This document shows positions 1 to 7,704 of a DNA stretch of 64,000 nt, one piece after another (the first letter of the stretch is position 1; the number at the start of each line of letters is the position of its first letter). The position numbers were made by a program, and so were the translations under genes. The stretch covers positions 1 through 64,000 of the forward strand of contig DBPT01000024.1 in NCBI GenBank assembly GCA_002304925.1, read 5' to 3'. Below the pieces are notes generated by a model. The model had not been told where the DNA came from. It did not search any database and saw only the letters and a list, made by a program, of their open reading frames with translations. Source of the DNA: Prolixibacteraceae bacterium UBA1413 (GTDB lineage: Bacteria; Bacteroidota; Bacteroidia; Bacteroidales; Prolixibacteraceae).

Positions 1-20
1 AACTTGTTTATACAATTGGG

Positions 21-65
21 AAAACTGTACTCTTTATTTGTAATAATGGTGTACTGTACGGTTTT
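21..65. repeat. Imperfect inverted repeat beside the integrase gene
   Basis: AAAACTGTAC at 21-30 is matched in inverted orientation by GTACGGTTTT at 56-65, with one mismatch in ten and a 25-bp AT-rich spacer. It lies 3' of the minus-strand tyrosine recombinase, within 40 bp of its stop codon. Inverted arms of this size next to a recombinase could be a recombination core or simply a weak terminator; there is no proof of either. Confidence 0.3.
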
Positions 66-101
66 ATCCATTTTTATTACATGGTAAATATATTGAAAAC
101 T

Positions 102-1262
102 TCACAGATCATCAAAGGGAGACCGGATATGTTGTATGCTTTTCTGACTTACATGGGTGTAGATTTCCGTGGTCCGGCTGCTTTTATGCCCAAGCAATTC
201 CTGAATATACCGCAAATCTGTCCCGCTCTCCAACAAATGGGTGGCATAAGAGTGCCTTAACCAGTGCAATGTGACCGGTTTTCGAATACCCGCCTTTAAC
301 ACACTCTTCTTTAAAACTTCCTGCAAACTCGTGCTGCTGTATTGTTCCCCTCTAATCTGCCCTTCAAAAAGCCACTCCTTGGGACGATAAGCTTTGTAAT
401 ACTCCCTGAGCATCTCAACAACCTTTACCGAAACAGGCACCACCCTGTCCTTATTCCCTTTAGATTGCCGTATAACCAATAAACCACGGGTGCTTTCAAC
501 GTCGGCAGGCTTCAGGTTGATCAATTCGCTCCTCCGTAATCCGCAGGCATAAATCAGACTCAACATCGCCCTGTGTTTTAAATTGACCGGAGCATCAAGA
601 ATGCTTTTTACCTCCTCCTTGCTCAATACATTGGGTAAATGGATTTCCTTCCGAGGACGCTCAATCTCCTCCGGAATCATCTCCCTCTTCACCATCTTCT
701 GAAAAAAAAGCTTCACCGCATTGATCACCTGGTTCTGATACGATGCAGAATACCTGTTCTTCAGTATGTAGCCATTGTTGAAATCCTCCAGATCCCTGTT
801 GGTGAGTTTCTCCACCGGTTTCTCCGGATGAAAGGAGAAAAAAGATCTAACCCCATTTGAATAGGTTCTGATGGTACTCTCACTGTAACGCATCTGCTTC
901 ATCCACTTTTCAAACTCATCCACCTTACGACTGACCTCCGGAATTAGCTGAGGTAATCGCTCTACTCCTGGTTTCCGAACTTTGCGTTCCGGAATCAGTT
1001 CCACCGACACCCCTTTTCTTCCTCTTGAAGCAAAAAATTCCTCTTTGTCGATATAGGCCTTGCCCCAAAATGCCCGGAACAAATTCCGCAGACTCTCAGG
1101 ATTGTTCGGAACAGACCAACTTCCTCTCTCCTCACTCCAAACACTTCCCGGCAATTGCCTGGCAACTGTATCAAGGCTCTCCTGTGGGGGAAAAAATAAC
1201 GCCACCCGCCCGTCACTCCCATCCCTGAAGGCAACGATCTTAATTCGGGGTAAATCAGCCAT
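102..1262 (-). CDS. Tyrosine-type site-specific recombinase/integrase
   Basis: This 386-residue protein should cut and rejoin DNA through a covalent 3'-phosphotyrosine intermediate. An N-terminal extension of about 100 residues of unknown role is followed by a SAM-like core-binding domain (about 112-195) and the catalytic domain (about 210-380). The full catalytic set is visible: R243 in CGLRRSEL, K268, H333 and R336 in HWLRH, H359 in LGHKS and Y368 in EIYTH. The ending IRSPFDDL is, from memory, common among Bacteroidota chromosomal integrases, and the catalytic domain resembles XerC/D and integron integrases. No phage or conjugation genes lie nearby; the only neighbour is a broken esterase. 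The ATG at 1262 is the natural start. The family assignment is secure, but the DNA target is unknown. Confidence 0.93.
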   Translation of the reverse strand: MADLPRIKIVAFRDGSDGRVALFFPPQESLDTVARQLPGSVWSEERGSWSVPNNPESLRNLFRAFWGKAYIDKEEFFASRGRKGVSVELIPERKVRKPGVERLPQLIPEVSRKVDEFEKWMKQMRYSESTIRTYSNGVRSFFSFHPEKPVEKLTNRDLEDFNNGYILKNRYSASYQNQVINAVKLFFQKMVKREMIPEEIERPRKEIHLPNVLSKEEVKSILDAPVNLKHRAMLSLIYACGLRRSELINLKPADVESTRGLLVIRQSKGNKDRVVPVSVKVVEMLREYYKAYRPKEWLFEGQIRGEQYSSTSLQEVLKKSVLKAGIRKPVTLHWLRHSYATHLLESGTDLRYIQELLGHKSSRTTEIYTHVSQKSIQHIRSPFDDL

Positions 1263-1666
1263 TTTTACCGCTCTTTGCTTAGGATAAATGTAATCATTTT
1301 TTCACTTTTTTAATAGTCTAATCATTTATATTTCATTAATATCTAAATATTTAATTTAAACCACTTTACCTGTGCAAGACTAGATACCAGAGACAGGTTT
1401 GATCCAATAATCTGGTAAAACGAGCTTGAAACGATTCACATAAAAGCCATATTTTTCGTCTCCATGCGAGTTTCAAAGTTGTGAAGAACAGAAATTGCCC
1501 TAATAACACTGAATAACTGCAAATTAATTCTTAAACTATTGAACATGCGAGTGAAACATCCATGCACCATTTATACACTCTCCGGAATGACAATGTCGAA
1601 AGCAACACGAAAGCGGGAAAAGCAAATTATTCCTGTCATACGGATTGGAAAAAACTGAAGAAAATT
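1263..1666. other. Non-coding gap of 404 bp between integrase and broken esterase
   Basis: No convincing gene is present. The first 100 bp next to the integrase start are strongly AT-rich and probably hold its promoter, though no clean TAnnTTTG box was found. Further on, three related short words occur: CGAGCTTGAAAC near 1420, CATGCGAGTTTCAAA near 1464 and CATGCGAGTGAAAC near 1544. Repeated words beside a recombinase could be binding or attachment sites, but the copies are few and imperfect. Confidence 0.35.
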
Positions 1667-2676
1667 ATGTTGACACACACAACACCTTCCAGGGCTTTTT
1701 TCAGGACAATGGTACTCTTTTCTCTTCTTCCATTGGCTGTATCCTCACAACACCTTCAGCAGTGGCATCCCGGTATTCCGGCCGACATCTCTTTCAATAT
1801 CAACTCGGAATTCCGGAAACAGGTCTAACACTATCCCCACATTTCCATTGCCGAAGCGGATACCGCTGGACTCAGGGTATGGCACGACCTGGTCTATACA
1901 CGATACGACAAGCGGGAACTACATCTCGATCTTTTTACCCCGGTATCTCCCCGGGAAGAGAAACACCCTGCGGTCCTGCTGATCCATGGCGGAGGATGGC
2001 GGTCGGGCGATAAAGCGATGGACTGGCCCATGGCTGCCGCCATCGCCCAAAAAGGCTTGGTCACCGTCTGCGCTGAATACCGTCTCTCAATGGAAGCCCC
2101 TTATCCGGCAGCGATCACCGACCTTAAAACCGCCATTCGCCGGATCAGAAAAAAGGTACGAAATATGGAGCCGATCCCTCCCGTATTGCCCTGGTGGGCT
2201 CCTCGGCGGGCGGACAACTGGCTTCCCTCATCGGAACACTCAACGAAAAAGACTGCCTGTTCCCGGTGAAGCGGATGAAACGGATTTCCGGGAAAGTCCA
2301 GGCGGTTGTCAACATGGACGGTATTCTGGCCTTTATTCACCCGGAATCGGGGGAAGGAGCCGACACTCCCGGGAAACCTTCGGCAGCCACCCTCTGGTTC
2401 GGGGGAAACACCTCCGAAAAAAAGGAACTCTGGCTCCAGGCTTCACCCCTCTCCCACCCATTCCCCGGAACCGCCCCCTTCCTCTTCATCAACTCTTCAC
2501 AACCCCATTTTCACGCCGGAAGGGACGAATTTGCCGCCCAACTCGATTCCATGGGCATACCATGCGAGATAAAAACCCTGGAAAACACTCCACACACCTT
2601 CTGGCTCTTCAACCCCTGGCTCCCGGAAGTGGTCAGACTACCAACACGCTTTCTGAGTAGAACCTTAAAACCTTAG
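1667..2676 (+). pseudogene. Broken alpha/beta-hydrolase (esterase/lipase) gene
   Basis: Joined across two lesions, this encodes a secreted carboxylesterase-like hydrolase. It starts at ATG 1667 with a signal-peptide-like stretch (FLFSLLPLAVS-type hydrophobic core). An in-frame TAA at 1826-1828 interrupts it; the same frame then continues with good hydrolase sequence, including the oxyanion-hole motif HGGGW at 1985 and AEYRLS near 2080. Between about 2145 and 2161 the homology shifts to another frame, which carries YGADPSRIALVGSSAGG (nucleophile elbow GSSAGG near 2195) and the likely catalytic His in NTPHTFW near 2585. All catalytic parts therefore survive in pieces. This is a recent pseudogene, or sequencing errors in the assembly. 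Its position beside an integrase may reflect an old insertion. Confidence 0.8.
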
Positions 2677-2708
2677 TGCGAATTATTCACAATTCCTGAG
2701 TAGAAAGA

Positions 2709-2726
2709 TAGTTTTGCTTATTTTTG
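2709..2726 (+). promoter_or_regulatory. Candidate -7 boxes upstream of nfnA
   Basis: Two overlapping candidate Bacteroidota -7 elements, TAGTTTTG (2709-2716) and TATTTTTG (2719-2726), lie about 150 bp before the nfnA start. No clear TTTG -33 element sits at the usual distance, so the assignment is tentative. Confidence 0.25.
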
Positions 2727-2873
2727 AGAATTCTGCCCTTCGCTGTTTGCCTGCAAGCATGCACTGAACGACCGGCAGGGAAGGAATATTTCGGCTGGTA
2801 AGGAAGGCTGCCAATCCGGCAGATTTCGCTGACGGCCGTGAATGGTTAATGAACATCAAAACCGGGTATATTA

Positions 2874-3719
2874 ATGAACAAAATTGTTGAAAAAGAGTAT
2901 TTTTCCGAAAAGGTGGTGAAGATCGTGGTAGAAGCCCCGGAAATCGCCAGATCCCGGAAAGCTGGAAACTTCGTGATCCTGAGAGTTGGCGAAAAAGGAG
3001 AGCGGTTTCCGCTGACCATTGCCGGTGCAGATCCGGAAAAGGGAACCATCATCCTGGTGGTTCAGACTGTGGGGGTCAGCTCTTCGAAACTGGCTGCCCT
3101 TCAGCCCGGCGACTTTATCACCGACCTGGTTGGCCCGCTGGGAAAAGCCACCCATGTGGAAAAGAAAGGAACCATCCTGGCCGCCGGAGGCGGTGTGGGA
3201 ATCGCCCCGATGCTCCCTATCGTTGAAGCCTTTAAAAAAGCCGGCAACCGCGTGGTCTCCGTTATCGCGGCACGAAGCAGGGACCTCATCATCCTCGAAG
3301 AGCAGATCAGGGAGTGGTCCGACGATGTGATCGTGATGACCGACGATGGTTCCTACGGCCGGCAGGGACTGGTGACCACCGGCATGGAGGAGGTAATCCT
3401 CCGGGAGAAAGTGGACGAATGCATAGTCATCGGTCCAGCCATCATGATGAAGTTTGCTGCCCTTCTCACCAAAAAGTACAACATCCCTACCCTGGCCAGC
3501 CTCAACACCATCATGGTCGATGGCACGGGCATGTGCGGGGCCTGCAGGGTCACCGTGGGCGGAAAGACACGCTTTACCTGTGTCGACGGCCCTGAATTCG
3601 ACGCCCACCAGATCGACTTCGACGAGATGCTCATGCGATTAGGAGGTTACCGCAACGAAGAGAAGCAAGCTTTCGATAATTATGTACACCAATGCCAATG
3701 TCAAAAAGAGAAACCATGA
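2874..3719 (+). CDS. nfnA: NfnA-like FAD/[2Fe-2S] oxidoreductase subunit (sulfide/dihydroorotate dehydrogenase-like)
   Basis: This 281-residue flavoprotein of the PyrK/ferredoxin-NADP reductase fold is the likely small subunit of NADH-dependent reduced ferredoxin:NADP+ oxidoreductase, which couples NADH, ferredoxin and NADPH pools by electron bifurcation. Seen in the sequence: an FAD-binding barrel (RFPLTIAG near residue 45), a nucleotide-binding segment (LAAGGGVGIAP near 102) and a C-terminal [2Fe-2S] cysteine cluster (GMCGACRVTV followed by TRFTCVDGP). The next gene starts inside its stop codon, and that gene's type matches NfnB, which is the main reason for this call over a plain glutamate-synthase-associated or sulfide dehydrogenase subunit. 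Bifurcation itself is inferred. Confidence 0.82.
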   Translation: MNKIVEKEYFSEKVVKIVVEAPEIARSRKAGNFVILRVGEKGERFPLTIAGADPEKGTIILVVQTVGVSSSKLAALQPGDFITDLVGPLGKATHVEKKGTILAAGGGVGIAPMLPIVEAFKKAGNRVVSVIAARSRDLIILEEQIREWSDDVIVMTDDGSYGRQGLVTTGMEEVILREKVDECIVIGPAIMMKFAALLTKKYNIPTLASLNTIMVDGTGMCGACRVTVGGKTRFTCVDGPEFDAHQIDFDEMLMRLGGYRNEEKQAFDNYVHQCQCQKEKP

Positions 3720-5194
3720 GCATCGACCCTGAAACAATAAAAAAAGAGAGAAGCGCCGGATGGCGCGAAGAGCTGCGCTCCAAAACCAAAAACAAGGACC
3801 GCGTTGCCATTGAGCGGGTACATATGCCTGAACTGGAAGCAGAAATCAGGGTGCACCATCAGGACCGTGAAGTCAACCGGGGACTTACCCTGGCCCAGGC
3901 TACACTGGAAGCCACCCGATGCATGGACTGCGTGACTCCAACCTGCATAGAGGGGTGTCCCGTAAGCATCAACATCCCCAAATTCATCAAATACATCGAA
4001 AGCGGTGATATCCTGAGCGCGGCATCCACGCTGAAGGAGACCAACGCCCTCCCGGCCGTATGCGGCAGGGTATGCCCCCAGGAAAAACAATGCGAATCAC
4101 GCTGCTTCTATGTCGAAAAATTAAAAAAGCCCCCCGTGGCCATCGGTTACTTAGAACGGTTCGCAGCCGACTACGAAAGGGAATCGGGAAGCTGTAATAT
4201 CCCTGAAACCCTTCCGCCCAACGGCATCAAGGTGGCTACCGTGGGCTCCGGCCCCGCAGCCCTCGCCTTTGCCGGCGATATGGCCAAATATGGCTACGAC
4301 GTAACCGTATTCGAAGCCCTTCACGAAATCGGCGGAGTCCTCAAATATGGTATCCCCGAATTCAGGCTTCCCAATGCCATCGTCGACTTCGAATTAGAAA
4401 ACCTCCGGAAAATGGGTGTGAAATTCGTCACCAACTTCATCGTGGGGCGCACTGCCACCTTCGACGACCTGAAGGAACAGGGATTCAAGGGCTTCTTTAT
4501 CGGGAGCGGGGCGGGACTGCCGCGTTTCATGGAGATCCCCGGCGAGAACTTCAACGGGATCCTCTCTTCCAACGAATACCTCACCCGGGTGAACCTTATG
4601 GGAGCCCATTCCGATGATTCCGATACACCGATTTTAAGGGGGAAAAACGTGGCCGTCATCGGAGGGGGAAACACCGCCATGGACTCGGTCCGCACTGCCC
4701 TCCGCCTGGGTGCCGAAAGAGCCATAATCATCTACCGCCGTTCGGAGGTCGAAATGCCCGCCCGCGTTGAAGAGGTAAAACATGCCAAAGAGGAGGGAGT
4801 GGAATTCATGACCCTCTGCAACCCGGTAGAATATTTCGCCGACAAGAACGGACGCGTCAATCGTATGCGGGTGGTCCGCATGGGCTTAGGTGAACCCGAC
4901 GCTTCGGGACGCCGCCGTCCCATGGTTATAGAAGGCTCCGAATTCGACCTCGACGTCGACCTGGTGATCGTCGCCGTGGGTGTCTCCCCCAACCCGCTGG
5001 TCCCCGCATCGCTGCCCGGACTGAATGTCTCGCGCTGGGGAACCATCATCGTCGATGAAGACAAAATGCAGACCTCCATCCCTGAAATGTTCGCCGGAGG
5101 AGATATCGTACGCGGAGGAGCAACCGTCATCCTGGCCATGGGCGACGGCCGCAGAGCCGCTGAGCATATGCATTCCTTTCTTATGACAAAGTGA
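3716..5194 (+). CDS. nfnB: NfnB / NADPH-dependent glutamate synthase small-subunit-like protein
   Basis: The protein has 492 residues from ATG 3716. That start overlaps the nfnA stop as ATGA, so I prefer it to the ATG at 3692; the overlap suggests translational coupling. The N-terminal iron-sulfur region carries two cysteine groups (CMDCVTPTCIEGCP and CGRVCPQEKQCESRC). It is followed by an FAD-binding Rossmann motif (VGSGPAALAFAG) and an NADP(H)-binding motif (VIGGGNTAMDSVRTA). The family includes GltD and NfnB. No large GltB subunit lies nearby and an NfnA-type gene is fused upstream, so the NfnAB complex is favoured. Right after the stop codon an 8-bp tandem repeat begins, marking the edge of a likely insertion. 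Confidence 0.85.
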   Translation: MSIDPETIKKERSAGWREELRSKTKNKDRVAIERVHMPELEAEIRVHHQDREVNRGLTLAQATLEATRCMDCVTPTCIEGCPVSINIPKFIKYIESGDILSAASTLKETNALPAVCGRVCPQEKQCESRCFYVEKLKKPPVAIGYLERFAADYERESGSCNIPETLPPNGIKVATVGSGPAALAFAGDMAKYGYDVTVFEALHEIGGVLKYGIPEFRLPNAIVDFELENLRKMGVKFVTNFIVGRTATFDDLKEQGFKGFFIGSGAGLPRFMEIPGENFNGILSSNEYLTRVNLMGAHSDDSDTPILRGKNVAVIGGGNTAMDSVRTALRLGAERAIIIYRRSEVEMPARVEEVKHAKEEGVEFMTLCNPVEYFADKNGRVNRMRVVRMGLGEPDASGRRRPMVIEGSEFDLDVDLVIVAVGVSPNPLVPASLPGLNVSRWGTIIVDEDKMQTSIPEMFAGGDIVRGGATVILAMGDGRRAAEHMHSFLMTK

Positions 5195-5198
5195 CTAT

Positions 5199-5238
5199 GA
5201 GACTGAGAGACTGAGAGACGGGGAGACTGAGGGACTGA
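5199..5238 (+). repeat. Five tandem 8-bp repeats (GAGACTGA), left array
   Basis: Five consecutive 8-bp units start at 5199: GAGACTGA, GAGACTGA, GAGACGGG, GAGACTGA and GGGACTGA. The array begins five bases after the nfnB stop codon. A degenerate array of the same unit in the opposite orientation follows the four-helix-bundle gene at about 5794-5818, so the gene lies between inverted arms. Confidence 0.8.
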
Positions 5239-5293
5239 GACGAAGAGATAATAAAATAAGAATCTTATACCGAAATAATAGAATTCAAGATGA

Positions 5294-5368
5294 AACCCAC
5301 ATGTATTGCATACACAAACACGTATCTATATAATTTTCAAACATGTGGGTTCCCCCGCTTGAGCGGGG
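5294..5368. repeat. 11-bp inverted repeat followed by a short GC palindrome
   Basis: AACCCACATGT (5294-5304) and ACATGTGGGTT (5341-5351) are exact inverted copies separated by 36 AT-rich bases. They are followed at once by the palindrome CCCCGC-TTGA-GCGGGG (5353-5368). A related, imperfect version of the palindrome (CCCCGCC-TTGA-GGCGCCCC) occurs at 9014-9032, which suggests a REP-like element. No T-run follows, so these do not look like simple terminators. Confidence 0.6.
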
Positions 5369-5405
5369 CAGGCTATCAGACCATTGAAATAAAAATTATA
5401 TACTG

Positions 5406-5777
5406 ATGAAAATAAGGTCACATAAAGAACTGGATGTATATAAACTTGCTTTCGAAGCTGCATTTATGATTTTTGAAGAATCCAGAAAGTTTCCTCCTGA
5501 AGAGAGATATTCGATGACCGATCAAATAAGAAAATCATCAAGGTCAGTATGTGCCAACCTGGCTGAAGCTTTTCGTAAACGTAAATATCCAAATTTCTTT
5601 GTTTCTAAACTGTCAGATTCTGAAGGAGAAGCTGCAGAAACCCAGGTATGGCTTGATTTTGCATTAAAATGTTCGTATATTTCAAACAATGTTTATGATG
5701 AACTTTTTTTAAAATATGATAACATCATCGGTAAATTAGTTACTATGTCCCAACAACCCGAAAAATGGCAATACTGA
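5406..5777 (+). CDS. Four-helix-bundle protein of the 23S rRNA intervening-sequence (S23) family
   Basis: This 123-residue, mostly helical, basic protein matches the family first seen encoded in 23S rRNA intervening sequences (TIGR02436-type four helix bundle). Recognisable parts are the opening HKELDVYKLAFEAA, the central DQIRKSSRSVCANLAEAF and the helix SDSEGEAAETQVWLDFAL. Known structures in the family form pentameric bundles related to the Avd protein of diversity-generating retroelements; the cellular role is unknown. Compared with the GC-rich metabolic genes on both sides, this gene is clearly AT-rich. It is bracketed by inverted 8-bp repeat arrays and splits what may have been a continuous nfnB / dehydrogenase operon. 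Both features point to an acquired insert. The family call is firm; mobility is inferred. Confidence 0.88.
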   Translation: MKIRSHKELDVYKLAFEAAFMIFEESRKFPPEERYSMTDQIRKSSRSVCANLAEAFRKRKYPNFFVSKLSDSEGEAAETQVWLDFALKCSYISNNVYDELFLKYDNIIGKLVTMSQQPEKWQY

Positions 5778-5793
5778 CCGTTCTTCACATATC

Positions 5794-5818
5794 TCTTAGT
5801 TCCCTCAGTCTCTAAGTC
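5794..5818 (-). repeat. Right array of the 8-bp repeat, inverted
   Basis: Read on the minus strand this stretch gives GACTTAGA, GACTGAGG and GAACTAAG, degenerate 8-bp units of the same type as the left array at 5199-5238 but inverted. With the left array it frames the four-helix-bundle gene. Transcribed through, the arms could pair into a stem. Confidence 0.6.
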
Positions 5819-5851
5819 CCTTATTCAATAATTTTTAATCAGCAATTTACA

Positions 5852-6841
5852 ATGAATGAACTGTATACCAAATACCTGGGTCTGGACCTGCGGTCGCCCC
5901 TGATAGCAGGCAGTTGCAACCTGACCGACAATGTAGATAACCTCAAGGAGATCGAAAAAGCTGGTGCAGGCGCCGTCGTCCTCAAATCGATATTCGAGGA
6001 GGAGATTTACCTCGAATATGCCTCTGAACTCAAAAAAATTGGGCCCATGGAGGAAAACCTCGAGTTTCTTGATTATTACGATGTGGAAATCCGCCAGGAC
6101 AATCTGAAGCGCTACCTAGGCCTGATCACCTCGGCGAAGGCGGCCCTTCATATTCCGGTGATCGCCAGCATCAACTGCGTCACTTCCCAGGAGTGGAGCT
6201 TCTTTGCCCAAAAAATCGAAACCGCCGGCGCCGATGCCCTGGAGCTCAACCTTTTTATTCTCCCCTCCGACCTATGCCAGAGCAGCAGCGACAACGAGAA
6301 TACCTACTTCGAGATCATCCGGCAGGTGATCGCCCGGGTGAAAATCCCCGTATCGGTAAAAATCAGCCCCTATTTCTCGAATCTGGGAAGGATGATTCAA
6401 GATATCTCGGCATCAGGGATCAAAGGGATGGTGCTTTTCAATCGCTTTTACTCCCCTGATATCGACATTGACCGGGAGATTGTTAGAAGCGCACCCAAGC
6501 TGAGCAGTCCGGACGATTACCTGCTCCCCCTGCGGTGGATCGGCATGATGGCTAACCGAGTGGAATGCGATCTGGCCGCTTCCACGGGCGTACACGACTG
6601 GAAGAGTGCCGTAAAACTGCTTCTGGCCGGCGCCCAAACCGTCCAGTTAGTCTCGGTCCTCTACAAAGAGGGATTCAAAGCGATTGCCGATTTCAATACG
6701 CAAATCGTTTCATGGATGGAAAAGAAGAATTACGCGGGTATAGAAGATTTCAGGGGAAAACTGGCAATGGGAACCCAAATCAACCCTGCCGAATACGAAA
6801 GGGTCCAGTTCATGAAAACCTTTTCGGAATACACAAAATAA
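5852..6841 (+). CDS. Dihydroorotate dehydrogenase-like flavoprotein
   Basis: This 329-residue TIM-barrel protein belongs to the PyrD superfamily, annotated in Bacteroidota as dihydroorotate dehydrogenase-like. It opens with a class-1-PyrD-like segment (YLGLDLRSPLIAGS) and carries the barrel strands IPVIASINC, GADALELNLF, IPVSVKISP and the phosphate-binding end GAQTVQLVSVLY. The motifs differ from true class 1A/1B PyrD, and the catalytic base region is not obvious, so the substrate is uncertain. The upstream NfnA belongs to the PyrK fold, so the genes may have formed one redox operon before the four-helix-bundle insert. A role in pyrimidine synthesis cannot be shown from sequence. Confidence 0.8.
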   Translation: MNELYTKYLGLDLRSPLIAGSCNLTDNVDNLKEIEKAGAGAVVLKSIFEEEIYLEYASELKKIGPMEENLEFLDYYDVEIRQDNLKRYLGLITSAKAALHIPVIASINCVTSQEWSFFAQKIETAGADALELNLFILPSDLCQSSSDNENTYFEIIRQVIARVKIPVSVKISPYFSNLGRMIQDISASGIKGMVLFNRFYSPDIDIDREIVRSAPKLSSPDDYLLPLRWIGMMANRVECDLAASTGVHDWKSAVKLLLAGAQTVQLVSVLYKEGFKAIADFNTQIVSWMEKKNYAGIEDFRGKLAMGTQINPAEYERVQFMKTFSEYTK

Positions 6842-6890
6842 TTCAGTGGACTGATTTATAAACCGGCTTCAGGTGTTCCTGTTTTTCGTT

Positions 6891-6998
6891 CTATGGTGAA
6901 TGAAGTGAAAACACACCAGGCAACAAAGTAGGTAATTCATCAAACCCGGAGAATAAAGGATGCATGAAGAAGTTCTGAATGCCATCGAGCCGTTTCAT
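6891..6998 (-). pseudogene. Remnant start of a second DUF4252-type gene
   Basis: An ATG at 6998 overlaps the stop codon of the preceding DUF4252 remnant as ATGA, and the reading frame begins MKRL but stops after 35 codons. In Bacteroidota, DUF4252 genes often come in tandem pairs behind a sigma factor. I therefore read this as the 5' stub of the second copy, with the rest deleted. Too short to confirm by homology. Confidence 0.4.
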
Positions 6999-7384
6999 TT
7001 TTTCTCCTTTTCCCCTGAATCTCCTGTATTAACCTCGATGTTCAGCGTCCCGGTGATCTTACCGATGTTCTCAGGATCAATCAATCCCCTGATGCTGATC
7101 AGGGTATTATCATTACCCCCGATTACCAGTAATAACTCGGAAATTTTGCCTCCACCCGCATCCTTTGCATAAAACCTGACCACCTCATCCTCGTCGGTCA
7201 CATCCATCAGCAATTCATAGTTGTTGTTTTTAAAAAAACCCATGTCTTCAAGTTCGTCGTAGAAATCGGCTCGGGTGTATGCCGAGCGAACAGCGGGGAT
7301 TTGCGAAAGCAAAGCCGGAAAGCTGGAGCCGGCATCGCCATAAAAATCATCAAACGTTTCATTGTATTCTGAATTAATTGTTTA
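6995..7384 (-). pseudogene. Truncated DUF4252-domain gene
   Basis: The C-terminal half matches DUF4252 proteins of Bacteroidota: DFYDELEDMGF, YELLMDVTDEDEVVRFYAK, KISELLLVIGG, and ISIRGLIDPENIGKITG. The frame stays open upstream of the first usable codon (TTG 7312) back to a stop at 7382-7384, and the short stretch NETFDDFYGDAGSSFP resembles the family's N-terminus. However, there is no ATG in frame, no signal peptide, and the middle of the domain appears to be missing. The gene looks inactivated by deletion. It is part of the decaying sigma / anti-sigma-like / DUF4252 group. Confidence 0.7.
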
Positions 7385-7464
7385 TAAATGTTTATACTTA
7401 GCTTAAATTCGTTTGTATCATCACTTGTGAATGAGTTTCCACATATCCCTCCCTCTGTTTATCT

Positions 7465-7704
7465 TCAGTGTTCTTCCCGGTATCGGAAGAGATCGGCCTT
7501 TTCAAAACCCTTTTTAAGGGTTTCCAGATGCTTACGGGCCGGCTGCACCGATTCCGTCAGTTTTCCGAAGAGAGCCAACTGTTCCAGGCCCTTGTTGTAT
7601 TTGACTGACACATAGGCCAAAGTTTCCTGGGCCACCGCCATCGCCTGTGCAAGATCGTCAAAGGTATCGCGGTAATCAGACTGCTGCTGGTACCAGAACA
7701 ACAT
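7465..7704 (-). pseudogene. C-terminal remnant of an anti-sigma-like / hypothetical gene
   Basis: The 79-codon frame encodes a helical segment (YRDTFDDLAQAMAVAQETLA and KYNKGLEQLALFGKL) that looks like the cytoplasmic or periplasmic tail of the gene usually sitting between an ECF sigma factor and DUF4252 genes in Bacteroidota. It has no membrane segment and no proper N-terminus. It overlaps the truncated end of the upstream sigma gene in another frame. A single deletion joining the sigma 3' end to the interior of this gene explains both. The identity of the parent gene is inferred from context. Confidence 0.5.

Noticed and set aside
1263..1560. tRNA gene as the integrase attachment site
   Set aside because: No cloverleaf-compatible sequence or CCA end was found in the gap on either strand.
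1986..2660. 224-codon frame in the esterase region
   Set aside because: It is the third frame of the broken esterase; the product is Pro/Arg-rich without hydrolase motifs.
2871..3608. 245-codon minus-strand frame
   Set aside because: Antisense to nfnA; no recognisable domain.
5199..5238. CRISPR-like repeat array
   Set aside because: Units are 8 bp, contiguous and without spacers; no cas genes in the window.
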